From positions 620,001 to 684,000 of the forward strand of contig NZ_CP071321.1 in assembly GCF_017309585.1 (NCBI RefSeq): a DNA stretch of 64,000 bases, in the 5' to 3' direction. Positions within the stretch are counted from its first letter, which is position 1. Every line of letters starts with the position of its first letter. Source of the stretch: Nitrogeniibacter aestuarii (GTDB lineage: Bacteria; Pseudomonadota; Gammaproteobacteria; Burkholderiales; Rhodocyclaceae). This document shows, in pieces, positions 7,095 to 15,510 of this stretch. The translations under genes and the position numbers were made by a program. The notes below the pieces were generated by a model. The model saw only the letters and a list, made by a program, of their open reading frames with translations. It was not told where the DNA came from and did not search any database.

Positions 7095-10000
7095 TCACTC
7101 TGCGACCGTGAGGTCAGCGGTCTGCTCCTGTCTGGGAATGGGCGCGTGCAGCCGGTGACCGTAGGACTCCACCACGATGCGAATCGTGCGGATCAATTCG
7201 CTCGGGTCGATGGGTTTGGCCAGGAAATCGTCCATGCCGGCCGACATGGCTGCCTCGCGATCGTCCGTGGTGGCGCCCGCCGTCAGTGCGATGATCGGCA
7301 CGCCGCTGAGCTGGAGATCCCGGCGAATACGTGCGGCCGCTTCGCGACCGTCCATGCCGGGCATGTGGACGTCCATGAGAATCACATCCACGGTGTGCGA
7401 CGTCAGCAGCTCGAGCGCCTCATGGGCGCTGGCGCACGCGAGCACCTCGGCGCCTTCCAGCTCTAGAATGCGACGGCAGACATCCAAGTTGAACTCGTTG
7501 TCGTCGGTCACCAGGATTTTCAGCCCGGTCAGCCATTCAAAGTGCTCGGCTTGGGGCGCATCGGGTGTCAGCTGAAGGCCACGGCGTTTGGCGACCAGGG
7601 TGGCGGTGTCGGCCACCGCGTCGAGAATGTCTGCCTCGCTGACCGGCTGCATCAGCACCCGGTCGGCCACCTGGCGGGCCTGTGGCGTCAGATCGCCGGG
7701 ATCGTCGACCAGCAGCAGCACGGAGGGGCGAACCACGCAGCGACTGCAGGCGTCGGCGAGTTGCTCGAAGTGTTTCCGGTCCTCCGGGGCCAGAGGCCAC
7801 TGGATCAGGACATCATCGACTGCGCAGTCGCGGCTTGCATCCGACTCCATGACCAGGGCGCCGAGGTGGTCGCGAACCTTGGTGCTCCAGCCGTGGGCTT
7901 CGGCCATGGAAACGAGGCGTGCGCGCAGTGCCTCGTCGCGAACGACGATGGCCACACAATAACCGGTGCGCTGTGCGCCCAGCCCTGCGGGTGGTGTCGC
8001 CAGCATGGGAATGTCCACCCAGAACCGGCTGCCCGCACCGGGCGCACTCTCCAGCCCGACGCGCCCCCCCATGCGCTGGGCCAGTTCGCGCACGATGGCC
8101 AGCCCGAGCCCGGTGCCACCGTAGGCCCGCGTCGTGGACGCGTCCACCTGGCTGAAGTGCTCGAACAGCTTGGCCTGACGCGCCTTGTCGATACCGATGC
8201 CGGTGTCGCTCACCCGCATGCGCAGCATCGGCAGATCGCTGTCCGTGGCACCGATGCGGCGCAGGGTTATGGTGACCTGACCGGCATCGGTGAACTTGAT
8301 GGCGTTGTTGACCAGATTCACGAGCATCTGCCGGATGCGGCCTTCGTCGCCTTCGATGCTGGCGGGAATGTCACTGCCCACGGCCTCGACCACCAGGGCC
8401 AGGCCTTTCGACTCGGCCATGGGGCCGAGCATGAGTTGCACCTCATTCGCGACCTGCAGGGGCGAGAAGGGCGCAAACGCCAGATCGTCCTCGCCGGATT
8501 CGATTCTGGCCAGATCCAGGATGGAGTTGAGCAGCCACAGCAGATTGCGCCCGGCGCTGTGGATGGTGTCGAGCTGGCTACGCTGCTCGGCATCGAGTTG
8601 AGTGAATCGCAGCAGATACGCCATGCCGATGATGGCATTCAGGGGCGTGCGAATCTCGTGACTCATGTTGGCCAGGAAACTCGACTTGGCCTCGCTGGCC
8701 GCTTCCGCACGCCGCTGTGCGCGTTCGAGTTCGCCCGTGCGTTGCGCCACCAGGCGCTCCAGGCCGCAGTGGTAGTCGTCAAGTTCCGCCTGCATGTGCT
8801 TTTTCTGGCTGATGTCCTCGACGACCGAGATGAAGTAATCCGGCGCGCCGGATTCCTTGCGCACCAGGGCCACGGTCAGATTGATCCAGATGAGCTCGCC
8901 GTCCTTCCGGAAATAGCGCTTCTCCATGCGATAGTTGTCCGTGCGCCCCGCCAGCAGCGACTCGAGATGCTCCAGGTCGAGTGACAGATCGTCCGGGTGG
9001 GTCATCTCCTGGAAGGTCAGATCTAGCAGCTCCTCGCGCGGGTAACCGACGATCTGGCACAGGGTTTCGTTGACCTTCAGCCAGTGCCCGTCGGGGGCCA
9101 CGTGCGCAATGCCGACCGCCGCCTGCTCGAAGGTGGAGGTGAACTTGAGTTCGCTCACACGTTGCGCCGCCTCGGCGTTGCGGCTGTCGCTCACATCCTC
9201 GGCAAACAGCACCACACCGCCGACCTCGCCCTGGGGGGTATGCCAGGCCCGGGCCTCCCAGCGGAACCAGCGCAGGGCATCTGCGCTGCCGATGTAGGCC
9301 TCGGCATCCACCCGGACGACCTCACCCTTGAGTGCTGCCTGGAGCCGCTCGCGCCATTCCGGGCCCAGCGCCGGCACGGTCGTCAGATGGTCCCGTCCGA
9401 TGGTGCTGTCTTCATTGAGACCGAAGTCATCCAGCCAGCGCTGGCTGACAGCCAGGTAGCGCATGCGCGTGTCCAGCATGGCCAGCGCCGCCGGGGCGTG
9501 GCGAATGAACAGGTTTGCCTGGGCCGCGTAGCGTAGCAGATCTTCAACGAGCTGCTCCAGGACCCGCGCGAGCACGCCGACCTCATCATGTCGTTCGCGA
9601 TGCCCCGAGTCGAACGGCGCCCCCGTGGCGGCGAGATAGGTCCCTGCGCGGCGGGTGAGGTCGAGCACGGGCGCGGTGACACGTGTGACCACGAAACGCA
9701 CCATCAGGGCAAAGAGGGCCGCCAGCCCGAGGCTGAGCGCCAGCATGAGATTGCGCGCCTGGATGACATGCGCCAGTGCGGTGCTCCTGTCCTGCACCAC
9801 CACGGCACGCCAGCCCATCGCCTGTATCAGGCTGCCGGGTGCGCCGGCCGCCTTGGCGCTCAGGTAGGTTTCGGGCGCTGACGGACCCTCGTCGTACCCG
9901 CCTTCCAGAGGCTCGGGGGACTGTGGGCGCATGCGTGGCGCGATGAGCAGATCGCCATTGCGATCTGCCAGGCCGAGCCCCGTGCCGGGGGACAGCTCCG

Positions 10001-10619
10001 CGGCCGCCTGGCCGGCGATGATCTGTTCGATCCAGTGCCAGTAGAGATGCGCGGCGAGGACGCCGGTCTCGCCCGACGGCAGGCGCACGGGCAGCGCGAG
10101 GTCGACGAAACGCGGTGGCGAGCCGTCCGGCGCCGGCCCCACGGCCTTGGCCAGCAGCAGGGCTTCGTGGGGCTCGCCGGCGTAGTCGCCTTTCCTGCCT
10201 GCCGAGAACCAGGGGCGCTGGCTGACGTTCTGGCCCTGGAGCATGCCGCCGGTGGCGGCCAGCACCGTGCCGCGCTCATCGGTGAGGCCAATCCAGGCAT
10301 ACGTGTGCTGCTGGCGCTGCAGGGTGTCGAGCAGACTGCGCGCGTCGTTGTCGGGGCGGGGAAGCTGCTCGACGGCCGCGGCGATCAGCCTCAGCTCACG
10401 TTGGTGGGCTGCCAGATTCCCTTCGAGGCGATCAACCAGCCGACTGGCAATGCCGTCGAGCGCCTGCTTTGTCTGGGCCAGGGCGTTGTGCTCGAAGCGC
10501 CACTGGAATATGCCCGCCATGACCAGGACCAGCACAATGCCGATCACCCCCATGATGGCGGTGAGTCTGGACCGTAAACTTGCCGACGGTGCAATGACGA
10601 CGGGTGGCTGCGAACTCAT
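7095..10619 (-). CDS. Large hybrid sensor kinase: periplasmic sensor, HAMP, two PAS, HisKA, HATPase, degenerate REC, REC
   Basis: A 1174-residue inner-membrane histidine kinase. TM1 lies at about 17-40, followed by a periplasmic sensor of about 240 residues (Cache-like, inferred from layout). TM2 is at about 285-305, then HAMP, and two PAS domains (about 360-480 and 490-610; the second has a PAC segment DYFISVVEDI). HisKA carries SHEIRTPLN and HATPase_c carries NLVNNAIKFT, DTGIGI and GGTGLGLAIV. A receiver-like module at about 895-1010 lacks a clear phospho-acceptor Asp. A true receiver follows at about 1030-1150 (VTDDNEFN, LMDVHMPGMDG, AKPID). Its partner and ligand are unknown; no response-regulator gene is adjacent. 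Confidence 0.93.
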   Translation of the reverse strand: MSSQPPVVIAPSASLRSRLTAIMGVIGIVLVLVMAGIFQWRFEHNALAQTKQALDGIASRLVDRLEGNLAAHQRELRLIAAAVEQLPRPDNDARSLLDTLQRQQHTYAWIGLTDERGTVLAATGGMLQGQNVSQRPWFSAGRKGDYAGEPHEALLLAKAVGPAPDGSPPRFVDLALPVRLPSGETGVLAAHLYWHWIEQIIAGQAAAELSPGTGLGLADRNGDLLIAPRMRPQSPEPLEGGYDEGPSAPETYLSAKAAGAPGSLIQAMGWRAVVVQDRSTALAHVIQARNLMLALSLGLAALFALMVRFVVTRVTAPVLDLTRRAGTYLAATGAPFDSGHRERHDEVGVLARVLEQLVEDLLRYAAQANLFIRHAPAALAMLDTRMRYLAVSQRWLDDFGLNEDSTIGRDHLTTVPALGPEWRERLQAALKGEVVRVDAEAYIGSADALRWFRWEARAWHTPQGEVGGVVLFAEDVSDSRNAEAAQRVSELKFTSTFEQAAVGIAHVAPDGHWLKVNETLCQIVGYPREELLDLTFQEMTHPDDLSLDLEHLESLLAGRTDNYRMEKRYFRKDGELIWINLTVALVRKESGAPDYFISVVEDISQKKHMQAELDDYHCGLERLVAQRTGELERAQRRAEAASEAKSSFLANMSHEIRTPLNAIIGMAYLLRFTQLDAEQRSQLDTIHSAGRNLLWLLNSILDLARIESGEDDLAFAPFSPLQVANEVQLMLGPMAESKGLALVVEAVGSDIPASIEGDEGRIRQMLVNLVNNAIKFTDAGQVTITLRRIGATDSDLPMLRMRVSDTGIGIDKARQAKLFEHFSQVDASTTRAYGGTGLGLAIVRELAQRMGGRVGLESAPGAGSRFWVDIPMLATPPAGLGAQRTGYCVAIVVRDEALRARLVSMAEAHGWSTKVRDHLGALVMESDASRDCAVDDVLIQWPLAPEDRKHFEQLADACSRCVVRPSVLLLVDDPGDLTPQARQVADRVLMQPVSEADILDAVADTATLVAKRRGLQLTPDAPQAEHFEWLTGLKILVTDDNEFNLDVCRRILELEGAEVLACASAHEALELLTSHTVDVILMDVHMPGMDGREAAARIRRDLQLSGVPIIALTAGATTDDREAAMSAGMDDFLAKPIDPSELIRTIRIVVESYGHRLHAPIPRQEQTADLTVAE

Positions 10620-10775
10620 GCGCCGATTCCGTGCAGTTTGCTACGCCGGTCAGTGACAGGGAATATCCCGAACATGCGACCGTCGTAGTCTCGACCAGGT
10701 CACTCTAACCCCATCGCCGTTGATGCAGCAAGGGTGCCCGGCGACGCGGTGCATGCGCCGGGTGGTGTGTATCGC

Positions 10776-10805
10776 AAAAAAAACGGGTAGCCAGGCTACC
10801 CGTTT
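10776..10805 (-). terminator. Intrinsic terminator of the FKBP gene
   Basis: Inverted repeat AAACGGGTAGCC (10781-10792), one-base loop, GGCTACCCGTTT (10794-10805). The run of A at 10776-10783 is the T-run on the minus strand. It lies directly downstream of the stop at 10827. Confidence 0.88.
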
Positions 10806-10826
10806 CGGCACCATGAGTGTGTCGCT

Positions 10827-11504
10827 TTACTTCTTCACTTCGAGCAGCTCGATATCGAACACCAGCGTGCTGTTGGGGCCGATGGTGGTGCCGGCACCGC
10901 GCGGGCCGTAGGCCAGATCGGAGGGCACATAGATTTCCCAGTGGCCGCCCTGTTTCATGAGCTGAAGCGCCTCGATCCAGCCGGCGATGACGCCGCGAAC
11001 CGGGAAGGTGGCCGCATTGCCGCGCTCGCGCGAGCTGTCGAAGACGGTGCCGTCGAGAAGGCGGCCTTCATAGTGCACCGTCACGTTGTCTTCCAGTGCC
11101 GGTTGCGGGCCGGTTCCGGCCTTGATGACCTTGTACTGAAGGCCGCTGGCGGTGGTTTTCACGCCGTCCTTCTTGGCGTTGTCGGCGAGGAATTTCTCAC
11201 CCGCTTCCTTGTTCTTGGCGCCGACGGTGCCGCGCTTCTGCTCTTCGACCTCACGGGCCTTCATCATGACGTTGCGCGCTTCTTCGGGCGTCATGCGCGG
11301 CTCTTTGCCTTCCATGGCATCGCGCATGCCCAGCAGCAGGCTGTCCAGATCCATTTCGACGCCGTCACGCTTGAGTGACATGCCCATCTGCACGCCCACG
11401 GCGTAGCCGAACTGCTTCTCATGGGTGTCAAGCTGAGGGTCGGCCGCGATGGCGTTGAGCGCAAAGGCAGTCAGCACCGAGGCGCCGATCAGGGTTTTCT
11501 TCAT
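10827..11504 (-). CDS. Exported FKBP-type peptidyl-prolyl cis-trans isomerase (MIP/FkpA-like)
   Basis: A 225-residue protein with a signal peptide (KKTLIGASVLTAFALNAIAA, cleavage near residue 20). An N-terminal helical dimerisation domain (about 25-120) is followed by a C-terminal FKBP domain (about 125-225) with TVHYEGRLLDGTVFDSS, GVIAGWIEAL and LAYGPRGAG. These carry the usual Tyr, Asp, Phe and Trp pocket residues. It catalyses proline isomerisation as a periplasmic folding helper. Start chosen at ATG 11504, which has GAAGGA 7 bases upstream and directly precedes the signal peptide; an upstream in-frame ATG at 11537 would spoil it. Confidence 0.93.
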   Translation of the reverse strand: MKKTLIGASVLTAFALNAIAADPQLDTHEKQFGYAVGVQMGMSLKRDGVEMDLDSLLLGMRDAMEGKEPRMTPEEARNVMMKAREVEEQKRGTVGAKNKEAGEKFLADNAKKDGVKTTASGLQYKVIKAGTGPQPALEDNVTVHYEGRLLDGTVFDSSRERGNAATFPVRGVIAGWIEALQLMKQGGHWEIYVPSDLAYGPRGAGTTIGPNSTLVFDIELLEVKK

Positions 11505-11596
11505 CTGGGATTCCTTCAGGTGTGGTGTGTCGCGCATGGTAGCGGGTTTGGCGTTTGCGTGACACGCAGGCGTACGACGAACGGGGATTGATTTTA

Positions 11597-11613
11597 TTAG
11601 ACGTTCGGTCTAA
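11597..11613. promoter_or_regulatory. TetR-type operator TTAGAC-N5-GTCTAA
   Basis: Inverted repeat TTAGAC (11597-11602), GTTCG, GTCTAA (11608-11613), eleven bases before the ATG of the TetR gene. It closely resembles the NemR/AcuR-class operator TAGAC-N5-GTCTA. Autoregulation of the regulator and of acuI downstream is inferred. Confidence 0.7.
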
Positions 11614-11623
11614 AAATAAAAGC

Positions 11624-12262
11624 ATGATTGACATCACCCCATCCGCGCGCCGTCGCGGCCGACCGCCGAAGCGACTCGAGGATCACCTCGAGACCCGCGA
11701 GGCACTCGTGCGTGCTGGGCTCGCCGTGTTGACCGAAAAAGGCTTCGTGGCGACGGCCATTGATGAAGTGCTGCGTCAGGTGGGCGTACCCAAGGGCTCG
11801 TTCTATCACTGGTTCGACAGCAAGGAGACCTTCGGGCTGGCGGTCATCGACGCATATGGCGATTACTTTGCCCGCAAGCTCGCTCGTGCGTTCGGCGATG
11901 ACTCGATGCCGCCGCTTGAGCGCGTCGGTGCCTTTGTCGACGATGCGGCGGAGGGGATGGCCCGATTCGATTTCCGGCGAGGTTGCCTCATCGGCAATCT
12001 TGGGCAGGAGATGGGCAATCTGCCCGAGTCGTTCCGGGCCAGGCTGCGCGCCACCTTTCAGGAATGGGAAACCTTGCTGGAGCAGTGCCTGAGGCTGGCA
12101 CGCCTGCGCGGTGACATTCATCCCCAGGCCGATTGCGGGCTGCTCGCACGCAGCTTCTGGATCGGCTGGGAGGGCGCTGTACTTTGGGCCAAGCTCGATC
12201 GCAGCAGCGACCCCCTGTTCATCTATTACGACACCTGGCAGCGCGCCATTCCACGCGGCTGA
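11624..12262 (+). CDS. TetR family transcriptional regulator (AcuR/NemR-like)
   Basis: A 212-residue repressor. An Arg-rich start (PSARRRGRPPKR) precedes the TetR HTH (about 25-70) with TAIDEVLRQVGVPKGSFYHWF. The ligand-binding domain contains the Cys in RRGCLIGNL and a conserved GNLGQEM segment, both typical of the NemR/AcuR subgroup that senses electrophiles or acrylate-type molecules. Start chosen at ATG 11624, just after the operator; an upstream in-frame ATG at 11555 would place the operator inside the gene. Stop is 28 bp before acuI, so the two are probably co-transcribed. AcuR is the natural assignment by context, without proof of ligand. Confidence 0.88.
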   Translation: MIDITPSARRRGRPPKRLEDHLETREALVRAGLAVLTEKGFVATAIDEVLRQVGVPKGSFYHWFDSKETFGLAVIDAYGDYFARKLARAFGDDSMPPLERVGAFVDDAAEGMARFDFRRGCLIGNLGQEMGNLPESFRARLRATFQEWETLLEQCLRLARLRGDIHPQADCGLLARSFWIGWEGAVLWAKLDRSSDPLFIYYDTWQRAIPRG

Positions 12263-12290
12263 GCCAGGGTCCCAAACGGAGGAGAATTCC

Positions 12291-13274
12291 ATGTACAAGG
12301 CGATCGTGATCAACAAGGACGAGTCCGGCTATCGCGCCAACTTGCAGACGCTGGACGAATCCGCGCTGCCCGAGGGTGACGTGACCGTGAAGGTCGACTA
12401 CTCGTGCCTGAACTACAAGGACGGACTGGCCATCACCGGCAAGGGGCCGGTGGTGCGCAAGTTTCCGATGACGCCGGGCATCGACCTGGCGGGCAGTGTG
12501 GTGTCCAGCGAACACCCGGCCTTCGCGGTCGGAGACGCGGTGGTCCTGAACGGCTGGGGCGTGGGCGAAGGGCACCCCGGTGGCTTGGCGCAGATGGCAC
12601 GGCTCAAGGGCGACTGGCTGATCCCGCTGCCCGCAGGGGTGACACCGCGCCAGGCCATGGCGGTCGGCACGGCCGGCTACACGGCCATGCTGTGTGTGCT
12701 CGGGCTCGAGAAGTCCGGCGTCACCCCCGATCAGGGGGAAATCCTGGTGACCGGTGCTGCCGGCGGTGTCGGCAGCGTGGCGGTCGCCATTCTGGCCAGG
12801 CTGGGCTACACCGTGGTGGCCTCGTCCGGCCGCCCGGAAGAGACCGATTACCTGAAGACGCTCGGTGCGGCCGAGGTGATGGACCGCAAGTTGCTCTCCG
12901 AGCCGGGCAAGCCCCTGGCACGTGAGCGCTGGGCGGGTGCCGTGGATACCGTCGGCGGTCATACGCTGGCCAATGTCTGCGCCAGCACGAAATACCTGGG
13001 CACGGTGACTGCGTGCGGTCTGGCCGGCGGTGCCGACCTGCCGGCCACCGTCATGCCGTTCATCCTGCGCGGGGTCACCCTGAAAGGGATCGACAGCGTC
13101 ATGGCGCCCAAAGCGGCGCGATTGGAAGCCTGGGAGCGTATCGGCGTCGACCTCGACATGGACAAGCTCGAACTCATGGTCAATGAGATCGGTCTCGACG
13201 AAGCCATCGAAACCGCCGGCCGCCTGCTCGAAGGCAAGGTGCGCGGGCGCACCATCGTCAACGTCAATCGCTAA
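12291..13274 (+). CDS. acuI: Acrylyl-CoA reductase AcuI (YhdH/YhfP-type MDR oxidoreductase)
   Basis: A 327-residue NADPH-dependent medium-chain reductase of the quinone-oxidoreductase group. The N-terminal GroES-like part contains NYKDGLAITGKGPVVRKFP and PGIDLAGSV; the Rossmann part contains VTGAAGGVGSVAVAIL and ASSGRPEE. These segments are characteristic of YhdH/AcuI, which reduces acryloyl-CoA to propionyl-CoA and so protects against toxic acrylate derivatives. No zinc-site cysteines are seen, as expected. A strong GGAGGAG lies 7 bases before the ATG at 12291. Placement behind an AcuR-like repressor supports the assignment. Confidence 0.9.
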   Translation: MYKAIVINKDESGYRANLQTLDESALPEGDVTVKVDYSCLNYKDGLAITGKGPVVRKFPMTPGIDLAGSVVSSEHPAFAVGDAVVLNGWGVGEGHPGGLAQMARLKGDWLIPLPAGVTPRQAMAVGTAGYTAMLCVLGLEKSGVTPDQGEILVTGAAGGVGSVAVAILARLGYTVVASSGRPEETDYLKTLGAAEVMDRKLLSEPGKPLARERWAGAVDTVGGHTLANVCASTKYLGTVTACGLAGGADLPATVMPFILRGVTLKGIDSVMAPKAARLEAWERIGVDLDMDKLELMVNEIGLDEAIETAGRLLEGKVRGRTIVNVNR

Positions 13275-13338
13275 TCGAAAACCCGGGCGCCAGGGGCGGC
13301 CCTAGAGCCGCACGCCCGAGTGTGGAGGGAGAACCACC

Positions 13339-13914
13339 ATGCGCATCAGTCGCTTTGCCGTACCCGAACTGACCGACGTGCCCGAGGATGTGCGCAACCG
13401 CATCCTCGGCGTGCAGGAGAAGGCCGGCTTCGTGCCCAACGTGTTCCTCATGCTGGCCCACCGGCCGGCGGAGTTTCGCGCTTTCTTCGACTACCACGAC
13501 GCCCTCATGGAAAAGGATGAAGGTCTCACCAAGGCTGAACGCGAAATGATCGTGGTGGCCACCTCGGGGGCCAATGCGTGTCTCTACTGCGTGGTCGCCC
13601 ATGGCGCGGTGCTGCGCATCCGTGCCAGGGACCCGCTGATCGCCGACCAGCTGGCCACCAACTATCGCAAGGCCAATGTCACCGAGCGACAGCGTGCCAT
13701 GCTCGATTTCGCCATGAAGCTGTCGGTCAATGGCGGGGCCATCGAAGACGCCGACGTGGACGCACTCAAGGCCCATGGTTTCGACGACGATGCCATCTGG
13801 GACATCGGTGCCATCACCGCCTTCTTCAGCATGAGCAACCGGCTGGTGCATCTGACCGGGACGCCACCGAACGAGCCCTTCTATCTCATGGGGCGCGTGC
13901 CCAAGGCAAAGTAG
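13339..13914 (+). CDS. AhpD/carboxymuconolactone-decarboxylase-like peroxidase-related protein
   Basis: A 191-residue helical protein of the alkylhydroperoxidase D fold. The active-site motif is CLYC followed by VVAH (about residues 82-89), preceded by a conserved Glu in KAEREMIV. The length and the tail PPNEPFYLMGR match the uncharacterised peroxidase-related family. It probably acts as a thiol peroxidase or peroxidase partner. GGAGGGAG stands 8-9 bases before the ATG. It starts 64 bp after acuI and may be in the same transcript, which fits defence against reactive electrophiles. Confidence 0.88.
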   Translation: MRISRFAVPELTDVPEDVRNRILGVQEKAGFVPNVFLMLAHRPAEFRAFFDYHDALMEKDEGLTKAEREMIVVATSGANACLYCVVAHGAVLRIRARDPLIADQLATNYRKANVTERQRAMLDFAMKLSVNGGAIEDADVDALKAHGFDDDAIWDIGAITAFFSMSNRLVHLTGTPPNEPFYLMGRVPKAK

Positions 13915-14015
13915 CTTCCTGTCGACACTGAAAGGGGTTCGAAAGCAAACCCTCGGACACTGCCGTCAAGCCGCCCCCGAATCGAGGCGGCTGATGACAA
14001 ATCCAGGAGACTTTC

Positions 14016-14984
14016 ATGCTGAAACGAACCCTAATGGCGGCCCTGTTGGCGGCCGCGGCCGTCGCTGCCCAGGCAGAGCCGGCCAAGCCCGAATGCATTG
14101 CGCCGGCCAAGCCCGGCGGCGGTTTCGACCTCACCTGCAAGCTGGCACAAGCCGGTCTGCAGAACGGCAACTTCCTCTCGGCGCCGATGCGCGTCACCTA
14201 CATGCCCGGCGGTATCGGCGCGGTGGCCTACAACACGGTCATTGCCAACCGTCCGGACGAGGGCGGCACCATTGTCGCCTTCTCGGGCGGCTCGCTGCTC
14301 AATCTGGCCATCGGCAAGTTCGGTCGGTTCAACGAAAACGACGTGCGCTGGCTGGCGGCCGCCGGGGCCGACTACGGCGCCATCATCGTGCGCAGCGATT
14401 CCCCGTTCCAGACCCTCGGGGATCTGATGGCCGCGCTCAAGGCCGATCCCACCAAGGTGGTGTTCGGCGCGGGCGGCTCCGTCGGCAGCCAGGACTGGAT
14501 GAAGTCGGCCCTGGTCGCACGCAGCGCAGGGGTGAATTACAAGGCCATGCGCTATGTCGCCTTTGAAGGCGGTGGTGAAGCCATGACGGCGCTTCAGGGC
14601 GGGCATGTGCAGGTGTATTCGGGCGATGCCTCGGAAGTGGCTGCCCACCTCAAGGGGGGCCGCGTGCGCGTGCTGGGCATCCTCTCCGACAAACGCCTGC
14701 CGGGCGAACTGAGCAACATCCCCACGGCCATGGAGCAGGGCTACGACGTCCAGTGGCCGATCATTCGCGGTTACTACGTGGGTCCGAAGGTGAGCGACGC
14801 CGATTACCAGTGGTGGGTCGGTACCTTCGACAAGATGCTGGCCAGCGATGAGTTCGCCAAGCTGCGCGAAACGCAGGGACTGTTTCCCTTCAGCCTCACC
14901 GGTGATGCGCTGGACGCCTTCGTCAAGGAGCGCGTCAAGCATTACGCCGAACTCGCCAAAGACTTCGGCATGGTGGCCCAGTAA
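14016..14984 (+). CDS. tctC: Tripartite tricarboxylate transporter periplasmic binding protein (TctC/Bug family)
   Basis: A 322-residue exported solute-binding protein: signal peptide LKRTLMAALLAAAAVAAQA, mature start EPAKPECIAPAKPGGGFDL. The PGGGFDLTCKL loop and later RGYYVGPKVSD are typical of Bug proteins, which bind carboxylates such as citrate, tricarballylate or aromatic acids. First gene of tctCBA; AGGAGA lies 5-10 bases before the start. A hairpin (AGCCGCC/GGCGGCT, 13969-13992) sits in the short leader. Substrate cannot be read from sequence. Confidence 0.92.
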   Translation: MLKRTLMAALLAAAAVAAQAEPAKPECIAPAKPGGGFDLTCKLAQAGLQNGNFLSAPMRVTYMPGGIGAVAYNTVIANRPDEGGTIVAFSGGSLLNLAIGKFGRFNENDVRWLAAAGADYGAIIVRSDSPFQTLGDLMAALKADPTKVVFGAGGSVGSQDWMKSALVARSAGVNYKAMRYVAFEGGGEAMTALQGGHVQVYSGDASEVAAHLKGGRVRVLGILSDKRLPGELSNIPTAMEQGYDVQWPIIRGYYVGPKVSDADYQWWVGTFDKMLASDEFAKLRETQGLFPFSLTGDALDAFVKERVKHYAELAKDFGMVAQ

Positions 14985-15061
14985 GCCGGGCACGCCATGC
15001 GCCTGCCCCGCCCAGCGGGCTCGGCAGGCGATCGTATTCATCAGACTTTCCGGAGGGGACC

Positions 15062-15505
15062 ATGAGCGAACGCATCTTCGGCATGTTCCTGCTGTGCCTG
15101 AGCGCCGTCGGCCTCATCATCGGCTGGGATCTCAAGGCCGCATTTTCCTATGAACCGGTCGGCCCGCGCGCCTTCCCGCTGCTGGTGCACAGCCTGCTGG
15201 CGGTCTGCGCGCTGCTGTTGATCGTATCCCGTCGCCCGCCCACGACCTGGGCGCCGTCACCGGTGCTGCTGCGCATCGGGGCAATGTTCCTGATCGTGCT
15301 GGCCTACGCCTTCCTGTTCGACAAGCTCGGCTTCGTGATCAGCACCGTGCTGATGTGCATCCCGGTGGCACGCCTGTTCGGCGGTACCTGGCGCCAGTCG
15401 GCATTGGGGGCGCTCGGGCTCGGCGCCGGGCTGTTCATCCTGTTCGATCGCGTCCTCGACGTGGTCCTGCCCACGGGCTTGTGGCTCAAGCCCTTACTGG
15501 GGTAA
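15062..15505 (+). CDS. tctB: Small membrane subunit TctB of the tripartite tricarboxylate transporter
   Basis: A 147-residue protein with four hydrophobic helices (about 5-22, 40-60, 75-100 and 115-140). It is poorly conserved in sequence but matches TctB by size, topology and its position between tctC and tctA. It assembles with TctA in the inner membrane. GGAGGGG lies just before the ATG. The stop is 5 bp from the tctA start, so translation is probably coupled. Confidence 0.88.
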   Translation: MSERIFGMFLLCLSAVGLIIGWDLKAAFSYEPVGPRAFPLLVHSLLAVCALLLIVSRRPPTTWAPSPVLLRIGAMFLIVLAYAFLFDKLGFVISTVLMCIPVARLFGGTWRQSALGALGLGAGLFILFDRVLDVVLPTGLWLKPLLG

Positions 15506-15510
15506 TCATC

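Noticed and set aside
7542..8984. 480-codon frame opposite the hybrid kinase
   Set aside because: No domain or ribosome site; it lies fully inside the kinase coding region.
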